DNA of 34,074 nucleotides, from the NCBI GenBank assembly GCA_009841335.1, contig VXLY01000091.1, positions 1 through 34,074 of the forward strand, read 5' to 3'. Below the pieces are notes generated by a model. It saw only the letters and a list, made by a program, of their open reading frames with translations. It did no database searches and had not been told where the DNA came from. Made by a program: the position numbers and the translations under genes. Shown piece after piece: positions 24,609 to 33,200 of this stretch. The stretch is from Rhodothermaceae bacterium. GTDB taxonomy: Bacteria; Bacteroidota; Rhodothermia; Rhodothermales; Bin80. Every line of letters begins with the position of its first letter. Positions within the stretch are counted from its first letter, which is position 1.

Positions 24609-26474
24609 ATGCGGATTCCAGAAAACGTTGTCGAGCGGGTTCGTGATTCCTCAGACATTCTGAGCATTGTACAGGATTATGTTCGGCTCAAGAAAGCCGG
24701 GAGCAACTACCTAGGGTTATGCCCCTTCCATCGCGAGAAAACGGCGTCTTTTAATGTGAATCCAGCGAGAGGATTTTTCAAGTGCTTTGGGTGCGGCAAA
24801 GGTGGTGACACGATCACCTTTGTGATGGAGATTGAACGACTGGAATTTGTTGATGCCATTCGATGGTTGGCGGACCGCGCGGGAATAGAGATCCCAAAGA
24901 CAGAAGAGGGGAAAAAAGCCTACGACAAACGGGAGTCTATATACGAGGCTCTCCGCTTTGCTTCCGAGTACTACGTTGGCAAGCTCAACGACCCAACTTC
25001 TGGTGCGCGAGCACGCGAGTATCTGAATGGACGTGCACTGACTGAGAAAACTATATCGCGATTCAGTCTGGGATATGCTCCTGATTCGTGGGATGGCCTA
25101 ATAAAGGCAGCTACAAATGCGCACATCAAGCTCGAAACTCTGAAAAAGGCCGGATTGGTCGCTGAGCGGAGAGACGGCACGGGTTACTATGATCGATTTC
25201 GGGGACGAATCATGTTTCCTATTCGATCACATGTGGGCAAATTTGTCGGTTTTGGGGGACGGCTCCTTGCGGATAACCCAGATGCGCCAAAATACCTCAA
25301 CTCACCTGAAACGGAGGTCTATCACAAAAGCACCGTGCTCTACGGGCTGCATCAGTCCAAACGGATGGCGCGCCAGGAGGAGAGCATCCTTCTGGTGGAA
25401 GGATACACGGATGTTCTGGCACTAGACCAGGCAGCGATTGGATCAGCTGCATGCTGCGGAACTGCTCTCACCCTTCAGCAGGTTGGACTGTTGGGGCGAT
25501 ATGTGAAAGAGATCCGGCTACTCTATGATGCCGATCGTGCGGGCACAGCAGCTGTCGAGCGCGCAGTTGATATTGTGCTTCAAGGGGGCGTAGCTGCAAG
25601 CGTTGTTGCGCTACCGGAAGGAGAGGACCCGGACTCATTTGTGCGTGAAAAAGGGGCTGATGCTTTTAGGTTGCACCTCAAGACGGCTACCAAAGACTGG
25701 GTTGACGCTTTTTTCGATGCTTCTCTCTCAGACAACGGTCTTGGCACGCTTCACAAGAAGCGGCAGGCAATCTCCCATGTAGCCCAACGCATCGCATACA
25801 TTAAGGATGATATTCTTCGGAAAATGTATGTACAAAAGGCCAGTCAGTTGTTCGCGATTGCCGAGCGCGACATGGCTTATGAAATCACACGAGTCGCCAG
25901 GAACAATCAGCAACAGCAACGCCCACCTCAGACTCCACCGGAGGGAAGTACCGGCGCCGCGCCCGTCAATTTTGATGCAATCTCCGAGCCTGAAAAAATG
26001 CTCCTACAGTTAATGCTTGAAGAAGGTGGTCCGATGATTAAGTATATCCTCGGGAACATGGCATATGACGAGTTTCAGGAAGGACCATCCCGCGAGCTTG
26101 TAAACCTGTTGATGGAGACCTACGAAGCACATGGAGACGATGTAATGTCGGCATTTGGTTCGGGAAGGACGAATGCTGATGAGACCGCCCGACAATTGGT
26201 GGCGGATATTCTGATACGCCGGCATGAAGTTTCCAAGGGATGGGGTGCCAAGAAGATTAATGTCCCCCGACTGAACGAAAAATCAAAACGCGTTGCTGAA
26301 GACTGTATGATGCGCGTCAAGGGAGCCTTTGTGAAAAGGCAGATCCAGCATTTGAAACATGAGATGATGAATGCCCCTGAAGGTAGCGACGCCCGGAGCA
26401 GGCTACAGATGGAGTATCTGAACCAGAAACGATACCTGCTTACGATTAACGACGGGAAGCTCTTTGAAGGCTGA
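24609..26474 (+). CDS. dnaG: DNA primase
   Basis: DnaG makes RNA primers for replication. From the ATG at 24609 the protein has 621 residues and starts MRIPENVVERVRDSSDILSI. The zinc ribbon is C38, H41, C59 and C62 (CPFH and CFGC). The primase core (YLNGRALTEKTISRFSLGYA, GRIMFPIRSHVGKFVGFGGR) is followed by the Toprim domain with LLVEGYTDVLALDQA and LLYDADRAG. The C-terminal part should bind DnaB helicase. A longer frame to 24543 overlaps the small lipoprotein gene, and a GTG at 24603 is also possible. It is intact. Its location in front of a convergent propeller gene, with no sigma factor gene after it, differs from the rpsU-dnaG-rpoD order of E. coli. Confidence 0.95.
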   Translation: MRIPENVVERVRDSSDILSIVQDYVRLKKAGSNYLGLCPFHREKTASFNVNPARGFFKCFGCGKGGDTITFVMEIERLEFVDAIRWLADRAGIEIPKTEEGKKAYDKRESIYEALRFASEYYVGKLNDPTSGARAREYLNGRALTEKTISRFSLGYAPDSWDGLIKAATNAHIKLETLKKAGLVAERRDGTGYYDRFRGRIMFPIRSHVGKFVGFGGRLLADNPDAPKYLNSPETEVYHKSTVLYGLHQSKRMARQEESILLVEGYTDVLALDQAAIGSAACCGTALTLQQVGLLGRYVKEIRLLYDADRAGTAAVERAVDIVLQGGVAASVVALPEGEDPDSFVREKGADAFRLHLKTATKDWVDAFFDASLSDNGLGTLHKKRQAISHVAQRIAYIKDDILRKMYVQKASQLFAIAERDMAYEITRVARNNQQQQRPPQTPPEGSTGAAPVNFDAISEPEKMLLQLMLEEGGPMIKYILGNMAYDEFQEGPSRELVNLLMETYEAHGDDVMSAFGSGRTNADETARQLVADILIRRHEVSKGWGAKKINVPRLNEKSKRVAEDCMMRVKGAFVKRQIQHLKHEMMNAPEGSDARSRLQMEYLNQKRYLLTINDGKLFEG

Positions 26475-26648
26475 AGTCTATGTGGGCTGTTGTCTTGGGG
26501 AGAAGTATGCAGGTTTTTTCCGGCGTGAGTTGTCGGCCAAGCCTCCACACATCTTTTCGGCACTCCGGACTAACCTGGACTATCGTCCGGCTAACATGAT
26601 GTTTCCGACGCCATGGACCCACTTCGCACTGCACCCGGTGCGGCTACA

Positions 26649-26665
26649 CTGAGGCGTTTCCTCAG
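26649..26665. terminator. hairpin between convergent dnaG and propeller genes
   Basis: CTGAGG, loop CGTTT, CCTCAG, in the 196-base gap after dnaG. The stem is perfect over six pairs. No T-tract follows on either strand, so terminator function is uncertain. Confidence 0.3.
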
Positions 26666-26670
26666 GACGA

Positions 26671-27813
26671 TCACTCCGTAATGGCGTATACGACGATGTA
26701 TGGTCCGTAAGTCTCGGAGTAGACGCTCGCATACGCTCGCCCCGCCTTTATCTCCTTCAAGAGAAGATTCTCAGGTAACTCCATCGCTCCAACCAATTCC
26801 CCATTTGAATTCACGATCAGCCATTTGGCAAATTCGGCTTCAGTGTCTGGATATTCTCTGATCCATAGACGTCCCTGGTCATCGACGACCAGTGCATCAT
26901 AGGCAGGTTTGGTTTCGGGGATTGACTCAGATTCGAGAACCCACCTGCGTACCCTCCTTGTAGCATCCTTTACGATGCCTTCAATATCTCTTCGTGTAAC
27001 CGGAGACGCTTCATGGGCAATTCTAATTGTTCTTACTGGTTCACCTTTTTCCGAAATAACTGCAATATCAATTACGTCATTCCATCCAGCATACACATTG
27101 CTGTTATTAAAAACAAAGAACGGATCCCTACCAAAGGGCAGGTCCCTAACGGCAATTGATGACTCATCACTTGATTGAGATGTTTGGACTAACCGTTCTC
27201 CTGCAGGCAGCTTCGCGACGGATTTTTTCACCATAGTCCCCTTTCTGTCCAGCAGATTTATTACGTTTAATCTTGGACCATAAGGCTCCACGCCCAGTTT
27301 ATTTCCGGGAGGCCTGTATGGTGTTCTGAATTCAAAAAGATATCCTTGATCGGTCACGCCCAGCAATTCTGAAGGACTGGAAATATTGGATACCGCTTCG
27401 ACCGTGTTCCTGCTATAGGCAAATTGTAACGTTTGAGGTTCATATACGAGCAACCGCTCTAATTCTGAATCAAAGACATAGATAGAATCTCCTGGTCCAA
27501 CGACTACGCTTCTACTATTTTCAAACTCCCCCGGCCCTTTCCCCTTTGCGCCCACATAGCCAACAAAGCGTCCTTCATCGGAGAAGGACATGACGGGAGA
27601 TACTCTCCATCCGCCGACGAATAGCTGGTTAACGCTATTCACCGCTATCTGCGTGTATAAATGCGTCTCTATAAATATGGAGTCCCCACCCTCTTCATCT
27701 CCTATTCTAAATATCTCAGTGAGCTCGAAAGGAGACGTATTCATCTGAGCCTCTACCGTATCACAAAAAGACAGAACAAGAAGGCACGCCAAACAAGAAG
27801 AAAACCGTTTCAT
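26671..27813 (-). CDS. secreted 6-bladed beta-propeller protein
   Basis: The 380-residue protein starts with a Sec signal peptide (MKRFSSCLACLLVLSFCDTV, with VEAQ at the likely cleavage site). The rest is beta-rich with repeated blades: VGYVGAKGKGPGEFENSRSV has the G-x-GPGEF element typical of 6-bladed NHL-like propellers in Bacteroidota relatives, followed by GDSIYVFDSELERLLVYEP. Later blades (DDQGRLWIREYPD) are visible. It is probably exported to the periplasm. Function is unknown; such domains bind ligands or proteins. It is transcribed towards dnaG, and nothing obvious sits upstream except a decayed region. Confidence 0.8.
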   Translation of the reverse strand: MKRFSSCLACLLVLSFCDTVEAQMNTSPFELTEIFRIGDEEGGDSIFIETHLYTQIAVNSVNQLFVGGWRVSPVMSFSDEGRFVGYVGAKGKGPGEFENSRSVVVGPGDSIYVFDSELERLLVYEPQTLQFAYSRNTVEAVSNISSPSELLGVTDQGYLFEFRTPYRPPGNKLGVEPYGPRLNVINLLDRKGTMVKKSVAKLPAGERLVQTSQSSDESSIAVRDLPFGRDPFFVFNNSNVYAGWNDVIDIAVISEKGEPVRTIRIAHEASPVTRRDIEGIVKDATRRVRRWVLESESIPETKPAYDALVVDDQGRLWIREYPDTEAEFAKWLIVNSNGELVGAMELPENLLLKEIKAGRAYASVYSETYGPYIVVYAITE

Positions 27814-28394
27814 TATTTACGCAATATTGCGGCTCGCAACAACAAAGCCTTTGAGAGATTTTGGACAATAACTCCGGGAGAATGGGTCGGAACACGCGCC
27901 ACATGCTCAAGACACATATTCCTGCCGAGAACCCCACGCTATAGGGGTACGGTTCCGTTTAGAATTTGTGACAGTTTTGGCAGTAGTGAAATGTTCGATA
28001 TTTTGGGATCCCAGATGTACGGCTTCCTAGAATTCGGGGTCTGTTCAGTACGACTCCATAGGCCTTGGTATCCAACAACCTGGATTTCGCCTGGTCCGCA
28101 CACGCAGATTTCGACCGAACACGGATGAAATCATATCACCCCCAGTTGATTGAATACCTTAAACATCAGGTTAGAACGTCGGGCGTTACGGCCCTAGATC
28201 GTTCCCGCTCAGTATCTTTCCCAAACCAAATGACATAATTCCCTTCATAGCCTAGCTTCGCCAAATTCCTGACGAGTTAGGCGAACTAGAAGCCCCGTTC
28301 CGTCCCGTCGCGCATCGCGAAAAAACTGATGCTTTGCATAGGCTGAATTTCCGACAACCAACCTGCGACATTTCAGCGCACAGTCCCACCGAGG
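27814..28394. other. decayed gap with possible transposase trace
   Basis: No intact gene. On the minus strand at about 28226-28370 one frame reads LVVGNSAYAKHQFFRDARRD then GTGLLVRLTRQEFG, which resembles the DDE region of some transposases (D-x-AYA then a V-x-RLR segment), with Asn where Asp is expected. An overlapping frame reads LAKLGYEGNYVIWFGKDTER with upstream stops. Neither can be assigned. The rest holds nothing I can support. Confidence 0.3.
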
Positions 28395-28811
28395 TCAATA
28401 ATAGCGTTCTAGGCGTTCACGCCTCTCCGGGTCATATTGCTTGCGTATCCAGTATGTTTTCGCATCGGGATCAAGCCTTCGGCGTAGAGGGTCTCTGCCG
28501 AAAAGCCGCATCAACAAGCCCGTAGGAATGAACAGCAGCACGAAGATCAGGGTTAGCAGGATGCGGGTCATTACGAATCCCATGAGCACCGCTAGCGCCA
28601 TCCATGGCTTATACAATCGCCTCAAGATTGCCGGAGCTACCAATCCGGCTATCAGAAACAACACCCCAATACTGGATACCGGAATTACCCCCGGAGCGTT
28701 ACGCCAGTAAAGCACGCCTGCTATAACGAGAATCGCGATCCCTAATGTGATGCCAAAGGAGCGCAACTGGCGTCGATTTGGACTAAGTGAGCGCAGCTCT
28801 TCGCGAAGCAT
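28395..28811 (-). CDS. SxtJ-like membrane protein
   Basis: The 138-residue protein has three or four hydrophobic stretches, about residues 20-36, 43-62, 70-82 and 85-102 (GITLGIAILVIAGVLYW and TLIFVLLFIPTGLLMR). It ends with MRLFGRDPLRRRLDPDAKTY then WIRKQYDPERR. The R-x-FG-x-DPLRRR-x-DPDA pattern and the AWM-like segment KPWMALAVLMGFVMTR fit the SxtJ family, small inner-membrane proteins first named in saxitoxin clusters but widespread, function unknown. It overlaps the end of the amidotransferase-like gene by 29 bases and is the last gene of the dnaE operon. There is no terminator that I can define after it. Confidence 0.8.
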   Translation of the reverse strand: MLREELRSLSPNRRQLRSFGITLGIAILVIAGVLYWRNAPGVIPVSSIGVLFLIAGLVAPAILRRLYKPWMALAVLMGFVMTRILLTLIFVLLFIPTGLLMRLFGRDPLRRRLDPDAKTYWIRKQYDPERRERLERYY

Positions 28812-29487
28812 CTCGATAGTTCGTAGCCTGTAGTGTAAGATTGCGAAATAGGGATCCCATCCTCATCCGCTCTGGATGGAACTGCACGCCAATGTGCATA
28901 CCATCCGTACGCTCTATTGCCTCAATGACACCATCAGTGCCTCGGGCGCTGACCGTATAGTCGGTCCCCGCATCGCGCACGGCCTGGAAATGCCGCGAGT
29001 TCACCATACTCAGATCCGATTCCCAGATTCGCGCCAGGTGGCTTCCAGGTACTATGTCCACAGGATGGTTCTGTGCCCCACGTTTCTCACTGTGGACTGA
29101 GGCGGCCTCTACCTGTTTTTCCACATCAGCATACAACGATCCACCGGCTCGGACGCAGAGCAATTGCATTCCATAACAAATACCGAGAATCGGAAGATTT
29201 CTTTCAACAGCAGAATCCAGGATCAGGCTATCTGATTCCCATCGTCTCGGATTCACGGCCCGCAGCTGAGCGGGCAGGCTTCCCACCATCCCGACGACTA
29301 TGCCCGGTCCGCCAGGAATGATCAGTCCGTGAATCTGACCGCACAACTGTGCAGCTTCTTCACCATTACTGACGAGCGGCAATAGCACCGATTGTCCGCC
29401 GGCTTCGTTGACCGCACTCACATAAGTGTGATCAAGCCGGTATTTTCCATCCTCAAAGGAGGTTGTTATGCCTATCAGAGGTTTCAC
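28783..29487 (-). CDS. class-I glutamine-amidotransferase-like hydrolase (peptidase C26)
   Basis: The 234-residue protein belongs to the gamma-glutamyl-GABA hydrolase/C26 group. The nucleophile is Cys104 in LGICYGMQLL, with the His/Glu pair in GVQFHPERM (about 204-206). The N-terminal MKPLIGITTSFEDGKYRLDH, VLLPLVS and IIPGGPG are typical. Such enzymes hydrolyse gamma-glutamyl amide bonds, for example in polyamine breakdown (PuuD), but no polyamine genes are present here, so the substrate is open. Its ATG overlaps the Smr gene stop by four bases. It is intact and cytoplasmic. Confidence 0.88.
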   Translation of the reverse strand: MKPLIGITTSFEDGKYRLDHTYVSAVNEAGGQSVLLPLVSNGEEAAQLCGQIHGLIIPGGPGIVVGMVGSLPAQLRAVNPRRWESDSLILDSAVERNLPILGICYGMQLLCVRAGGSLYADVEKQVEAASVHSEKRGAQNHPVDIVPGSHLARIWESDLSMVNSRHFQAVRDAGTDYTVSARGTDGVIEAIERTDGMHIGVQFHPERMRMGSLFRNLTLQATNYRDASRRAALT

Positions 29488-29819
29488 GGTCGTTTTTTGA
29501 TATCTCGTAGAGTAATGCGATTGGAGCGATACTTGTTGCCTCCTTTGCGCAGAGCAACAAGCATGTGGCCCTCAGATTTGTAGGTGCTGGCTACATGCAG
29601 AAACAGCTGTCCGCTGTCAATCAATTCGGTTAATGCAGACTTGATGGTGCGACTTTTGGATCCGGTTGTAGATTTTCCGTGAATAATCCGCACCGAATCT
29701 CTGCCCCGGCGGGAAGACTCAGTAATCAGCGCACGGCTTAAACGCAATGCCTCATCAACAGAGCATCCGTGCAAATCCAACTCTGGGCGAACCTGGTCGT
29801 CCATAAGACGCGGTTTCAT
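29484..29819 (-). CDS. Smr domain protein
   Basis: From the ATG at 29819 the 111-residue protein contains a Smr domain: ELDLHGCSVDEALRLSRALI and SVRIIHGKSTTGSKSRTIKS. Smr domains are nucleic-acid nicking or RNA-binding modules found in MutS2 and alone. The usual HGxG motif is changed to HGKS with a slightly longer loop, so nuclease activity is uncertain. I chose the ATG that shares a base with the arsC stop (TGATG); an upstream ATG at 29852 would give a 34-base overlap. It is cotranscribed with arsC and the C26 hydrolase, and its role in that setting is unknown. Confidence 0.8.
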   Translation of the reverse strand: MKPRLMDDQVRPELDLHGCSVDEALRLSRALITESSRRGRDSVRIIHGKSTTGSKSRTIKSALTELIDSGQLFLHVASTYKSEGHMLVALRKGGNKYRSNRITLRDIKKRP

Positions 29820-30238
29820 CAGTCGTGAGGGATGAAATATTCCTGTATCCAAGCCTTTATCTGGTCCCGTACACGTCTAAAGGCCTTGATTTTTGCTTGG
29901 TCTGAACCTGTGGTTGCACGCGGATCCTCGAAGCGTTGGTGTATGTTATTCCTGGCTGGAACATACGGACAGTGCTCATGTGCAGAATCGCATACGGTCA
30001 CGACCGTATCCAGGTTTGCCGACAAGAATTCGTCAACCCCCTTGGAAATATGATGACTGATGTTAATGCCTATTTCTTCCATAGCACCAACTGCAAATGG
30101 GCTCACGCCGCTAGGTTCGGTTCCTGCACTATAAACCTCGTAATAGTCTCCAAATATGTGTCTCAACAAACCCTCGGCCATCTGTGAGCGAGAGGAATTG
30201 TGAGTACAGACAAACAAGACTTTAGGTTTACGCATCAT
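29819..30238 (-). CDS. arsC: arsenate reductase, thioredoxin-coupled / LMW-phosphatase family
   Basis: The 139-residue protein has the phosphatase P-loop CTHNSSRSQM (Cys11, Arg17), the redox cysteines Cys83 and Cys90 in VVTVCDSAHEHCP, and the general acid Asp in FEDP (about residue 105). The spacing of the three Cys residues is that of the Staphylococcus pI258 ArsC type, which reduces arsenate to arsenite using thioredoxin. No other ars genes are nearby, so it may be a stand-alone copy. Its ATG overlaps the dnaE stop by four bases, an unusual partner, and its stop overlaps the Smr start. Confidence 0.88.
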   Translation of the reverse strand: MMRKPKVLFVCTHNSSRSQMAEGLLRHIFGDYYEVYSAGTEPSGVSPFAVGAMEEIGINISHHISKGVDEFLSANLDTVVTVCDSAHEHCPYVPARNNIHQRFEDPRATTGSDQAKIKAFRRVRDQIKAWIQEYFIPHD

Positions 30239-33200
30239 ATTGACTCTCTACTCCATTCGAGGAAAACTCCTTTCACTCCGAACGTAGACTCCAAAACAGA
30301 CATTAACTCCGGGGTTGCCGCTACTTTTGCTTTTTCGCTGACCAATCTCAGATTGTGACCATTCGATTTGATCTCGAAGTAAAGCCCCTTCTCACCCTTG
30401 TTAGCTTCGCAAGCATCCAGAAAACGGTTTAGGTCCTCCTCTCTCAGTTGCTCGAAATCCGGGGTAATGACGATGTTGTCGAGAAGTTTGTTACGCAACG
30501 CGTCCATTGGGGTTATACGGTGGCTCAGTATTTTCAGGGTTCCTCCGACATCTTCTACTGTACCCTCGGCCATCACCATAGCACCTTCAGTGAGGATGTT
30601 CTTTACTTCGGCGTGCGTAGAGGGGAAACAGACAATCTCAGACTGACCGGTGTAGTCCTCGAGTAGGATATTCGACATTTCTTCCCCTTTGCGGGTCTTC
30701 CTGACTTTTACTGCTGTGATGACACCACAGACCGTACAGGAAGGTCGCGAATCACCCTCGCCAGTCGGAGTGGGCAGATTCGCCAAGGTGTTAGTCGCGC
30801 AGGAGCGTTGTTCAATCCCCCAGTCATCCAGCGGATGCCCGGAAATATAAAACCCTGCCAACTCGTGTTCCTGCTCAAGCATTTTGGCCTGCGACCATTC
30901 TGTACACTTGGGTAATGAGGGTTCTGGATGCTCAATCATGGAATCCTCCTCGGCAAACAAAAACCCTTGCCCTAGCTCCTCATCCCTCCTTGCAGACTCG
31001 GCATACCGAATAGCCATATCCAATGCAGCAACAATTTGTGCCCGATGCTGGCCAAACTTATCCAAGGCACCAACACGTGCCAAAGAATCAAGTGTTTTCT
31101 TATTGAGAATCCGAGAGTCAAGCCGCTTCACGAACTGAAAGAGTGTCTTTGCTGGACCCTTCTTGTCCCTGTTCTCTACGATTTTGTCAACGACTCCTCG
31201 GGCAACCCCCTTTACGGATGATAGCCCAAAATAAATGTCCCCTTCTTCGTTGACTGAAAAATCACCCACGCTGTGGGTGACCGACGGAGGCTGAATTTTG
31301 AGATCCAACCGCCTCGCTTCATTCAACATGGCGATGAATTTCTTGGAGTCTCCTGATACATTCGACATCACCGCCGCCATGAATTCAGCAGGGTAGTTTG
31401 CTTTAAGGTATGCAGTCTGGTAGGCAACAAGCGAATAGGCTACACTGTGGCTGTTATGCACCACGAAGCCGTTGGCGAAGTAATTATGATTTTCTGCTAC
31501 TGTGAGGTCGTATGTGTGTGCATTTCCCGCATATGCGATCCGTACAATGCTCTCCCAAGTGATGCTTGTTTTGATCCTTTCTGTTAAGGCAAGGACATCA
31601 CATGGGTTTGTTTGGGGGAGTGTTTCTTTCTGTTCCATAGCTGCCACCTTATCCCCGACCTGTAAATCCCCCAGGCGTTTCCAGCCGCCCTGCGCGCGAA
31701 ACCGATGCGTGGAAGTTGCACGAATACGGCGCCCGCTATTTGTGACCAGCTCGAAAACCGGCTTAAATCCGTTATAGTAGACAGCTTCCACATCCCTGGG
31801 AACTATATCTCCCTCATCTGTGAGCGCATAGACCGGAAAATCTTCACATCCTTGCTCATGAAGCATTCGGACGGTTACATGTGCACCGGTACGTGCATTG
31901 GTAACTAGGGTTGACTCCTCCACACATCGATTGAATCCATAGCCCGCGAATTTGTCCATCATGTCGAAGACTTCATTCGCCACTTCATTGGAAACGCCAC
32001 GTTCGTTTGCTCCATCAACGAAGCGCGCTCGTTCGGCTCGCATCACGGATTTTTTCTTCTTGCCCATTGCTCGTCGCAAGACATCGGCTGCTCCGAGCGA
32101 ATAGCCGCCCATAACCTGGGCCATTTGCATGACCTGTTCCTGAAAAACGGGGATCCCATAAGTAGCTTTAAGTACCGGTTCCAGGCTTGGATGTGGATAC
32201 TGTATCTCTTCGTCACCGTGCTTTCGCTTGATATAGTTTGGAATCAGGTCCATGGGCCCTGGTCGATAGAGCGCATTCATGGCCGTCAAGTCATCCAGCG
32301 AAGTTGGTTTCAACTGAACCAACCACCTACGCATACCCTCCGATTCAAACTGGAAGATGGCATTCGTTTCTGCTTTCTGAAAGAGTTCAAATGTTTTCGA
32401 GTCATCCAGCGGCAATGCATCCATATCCGGTGCACTACCAGTCCTACGCCTGATCAGCTCGCACGTATCGTTGATAATAGTCAGGGTTGAAAGCCCAAGA
32501 AAATCCATCTTGAGCAAACCAAAATCTTCTACCCAATCTCCCGAATATTGGGTGGTCAGCACTTGTTCGCCTTTGTTTTTTGTGGTTGCCACCGGGACAT
32601 GATTGCTGACCGTACCGGGGGCTATAATGACTCCGGCAGCGTGTACGCCGGTATGCCGGGCACATCCTTCCAAGGCCTGCGAAATCCTGATAAGTTTCTG
32701 GATTTCCTCACGTTTGGAGGTCCTTAGCTCTTTAAGTTCTTTAACGGAATCCAGAGCTTCGTCGAGACTGGCTGTTCCATATGGGACCGCTTTGGCAATC
32801 TTGTCTGCTTCCCGAAGCGGGATTTTGAGGACGCGTGCCACGTCTCGGATCGCAGTGCGTGCTCCCATTGTGCCGAATGTGACGATTTGACTTACGTTGA
32901 GGCGTCCATATTTCTCGACCACATAATCAATCACCTTGCTTCGGCCGTGGTCATCAAAGTCAATATCAATATCCGGCATTGATATCCGCTCAGGGTTGAG
33001 AAAGCGTTCGAAGAGCAGATCATACTTGAGCGGATCCACGTTCGTGATTCCGAGGCAGTAGGCCACGGCACTGCCAGCGGCCGAGCCGCGCCCAGGACCT
33101 ACGGATACTCCCATTTCACGTGCTGCAGTCGTGAAATCCTGCACAATCAGAAAGTAGCCGGCATAACCCATGCGCTGGATTATGCCCAGTTCATGGTTCA

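Noticed and set aside
27661..28128. 155-codon plus-strand frame overlapping the start of the propeller gene
   Set aside because: It is antisense to a clear signal peptide and coding start. Its composition (many Arg, Cys and Trp) is unlike a real protein.
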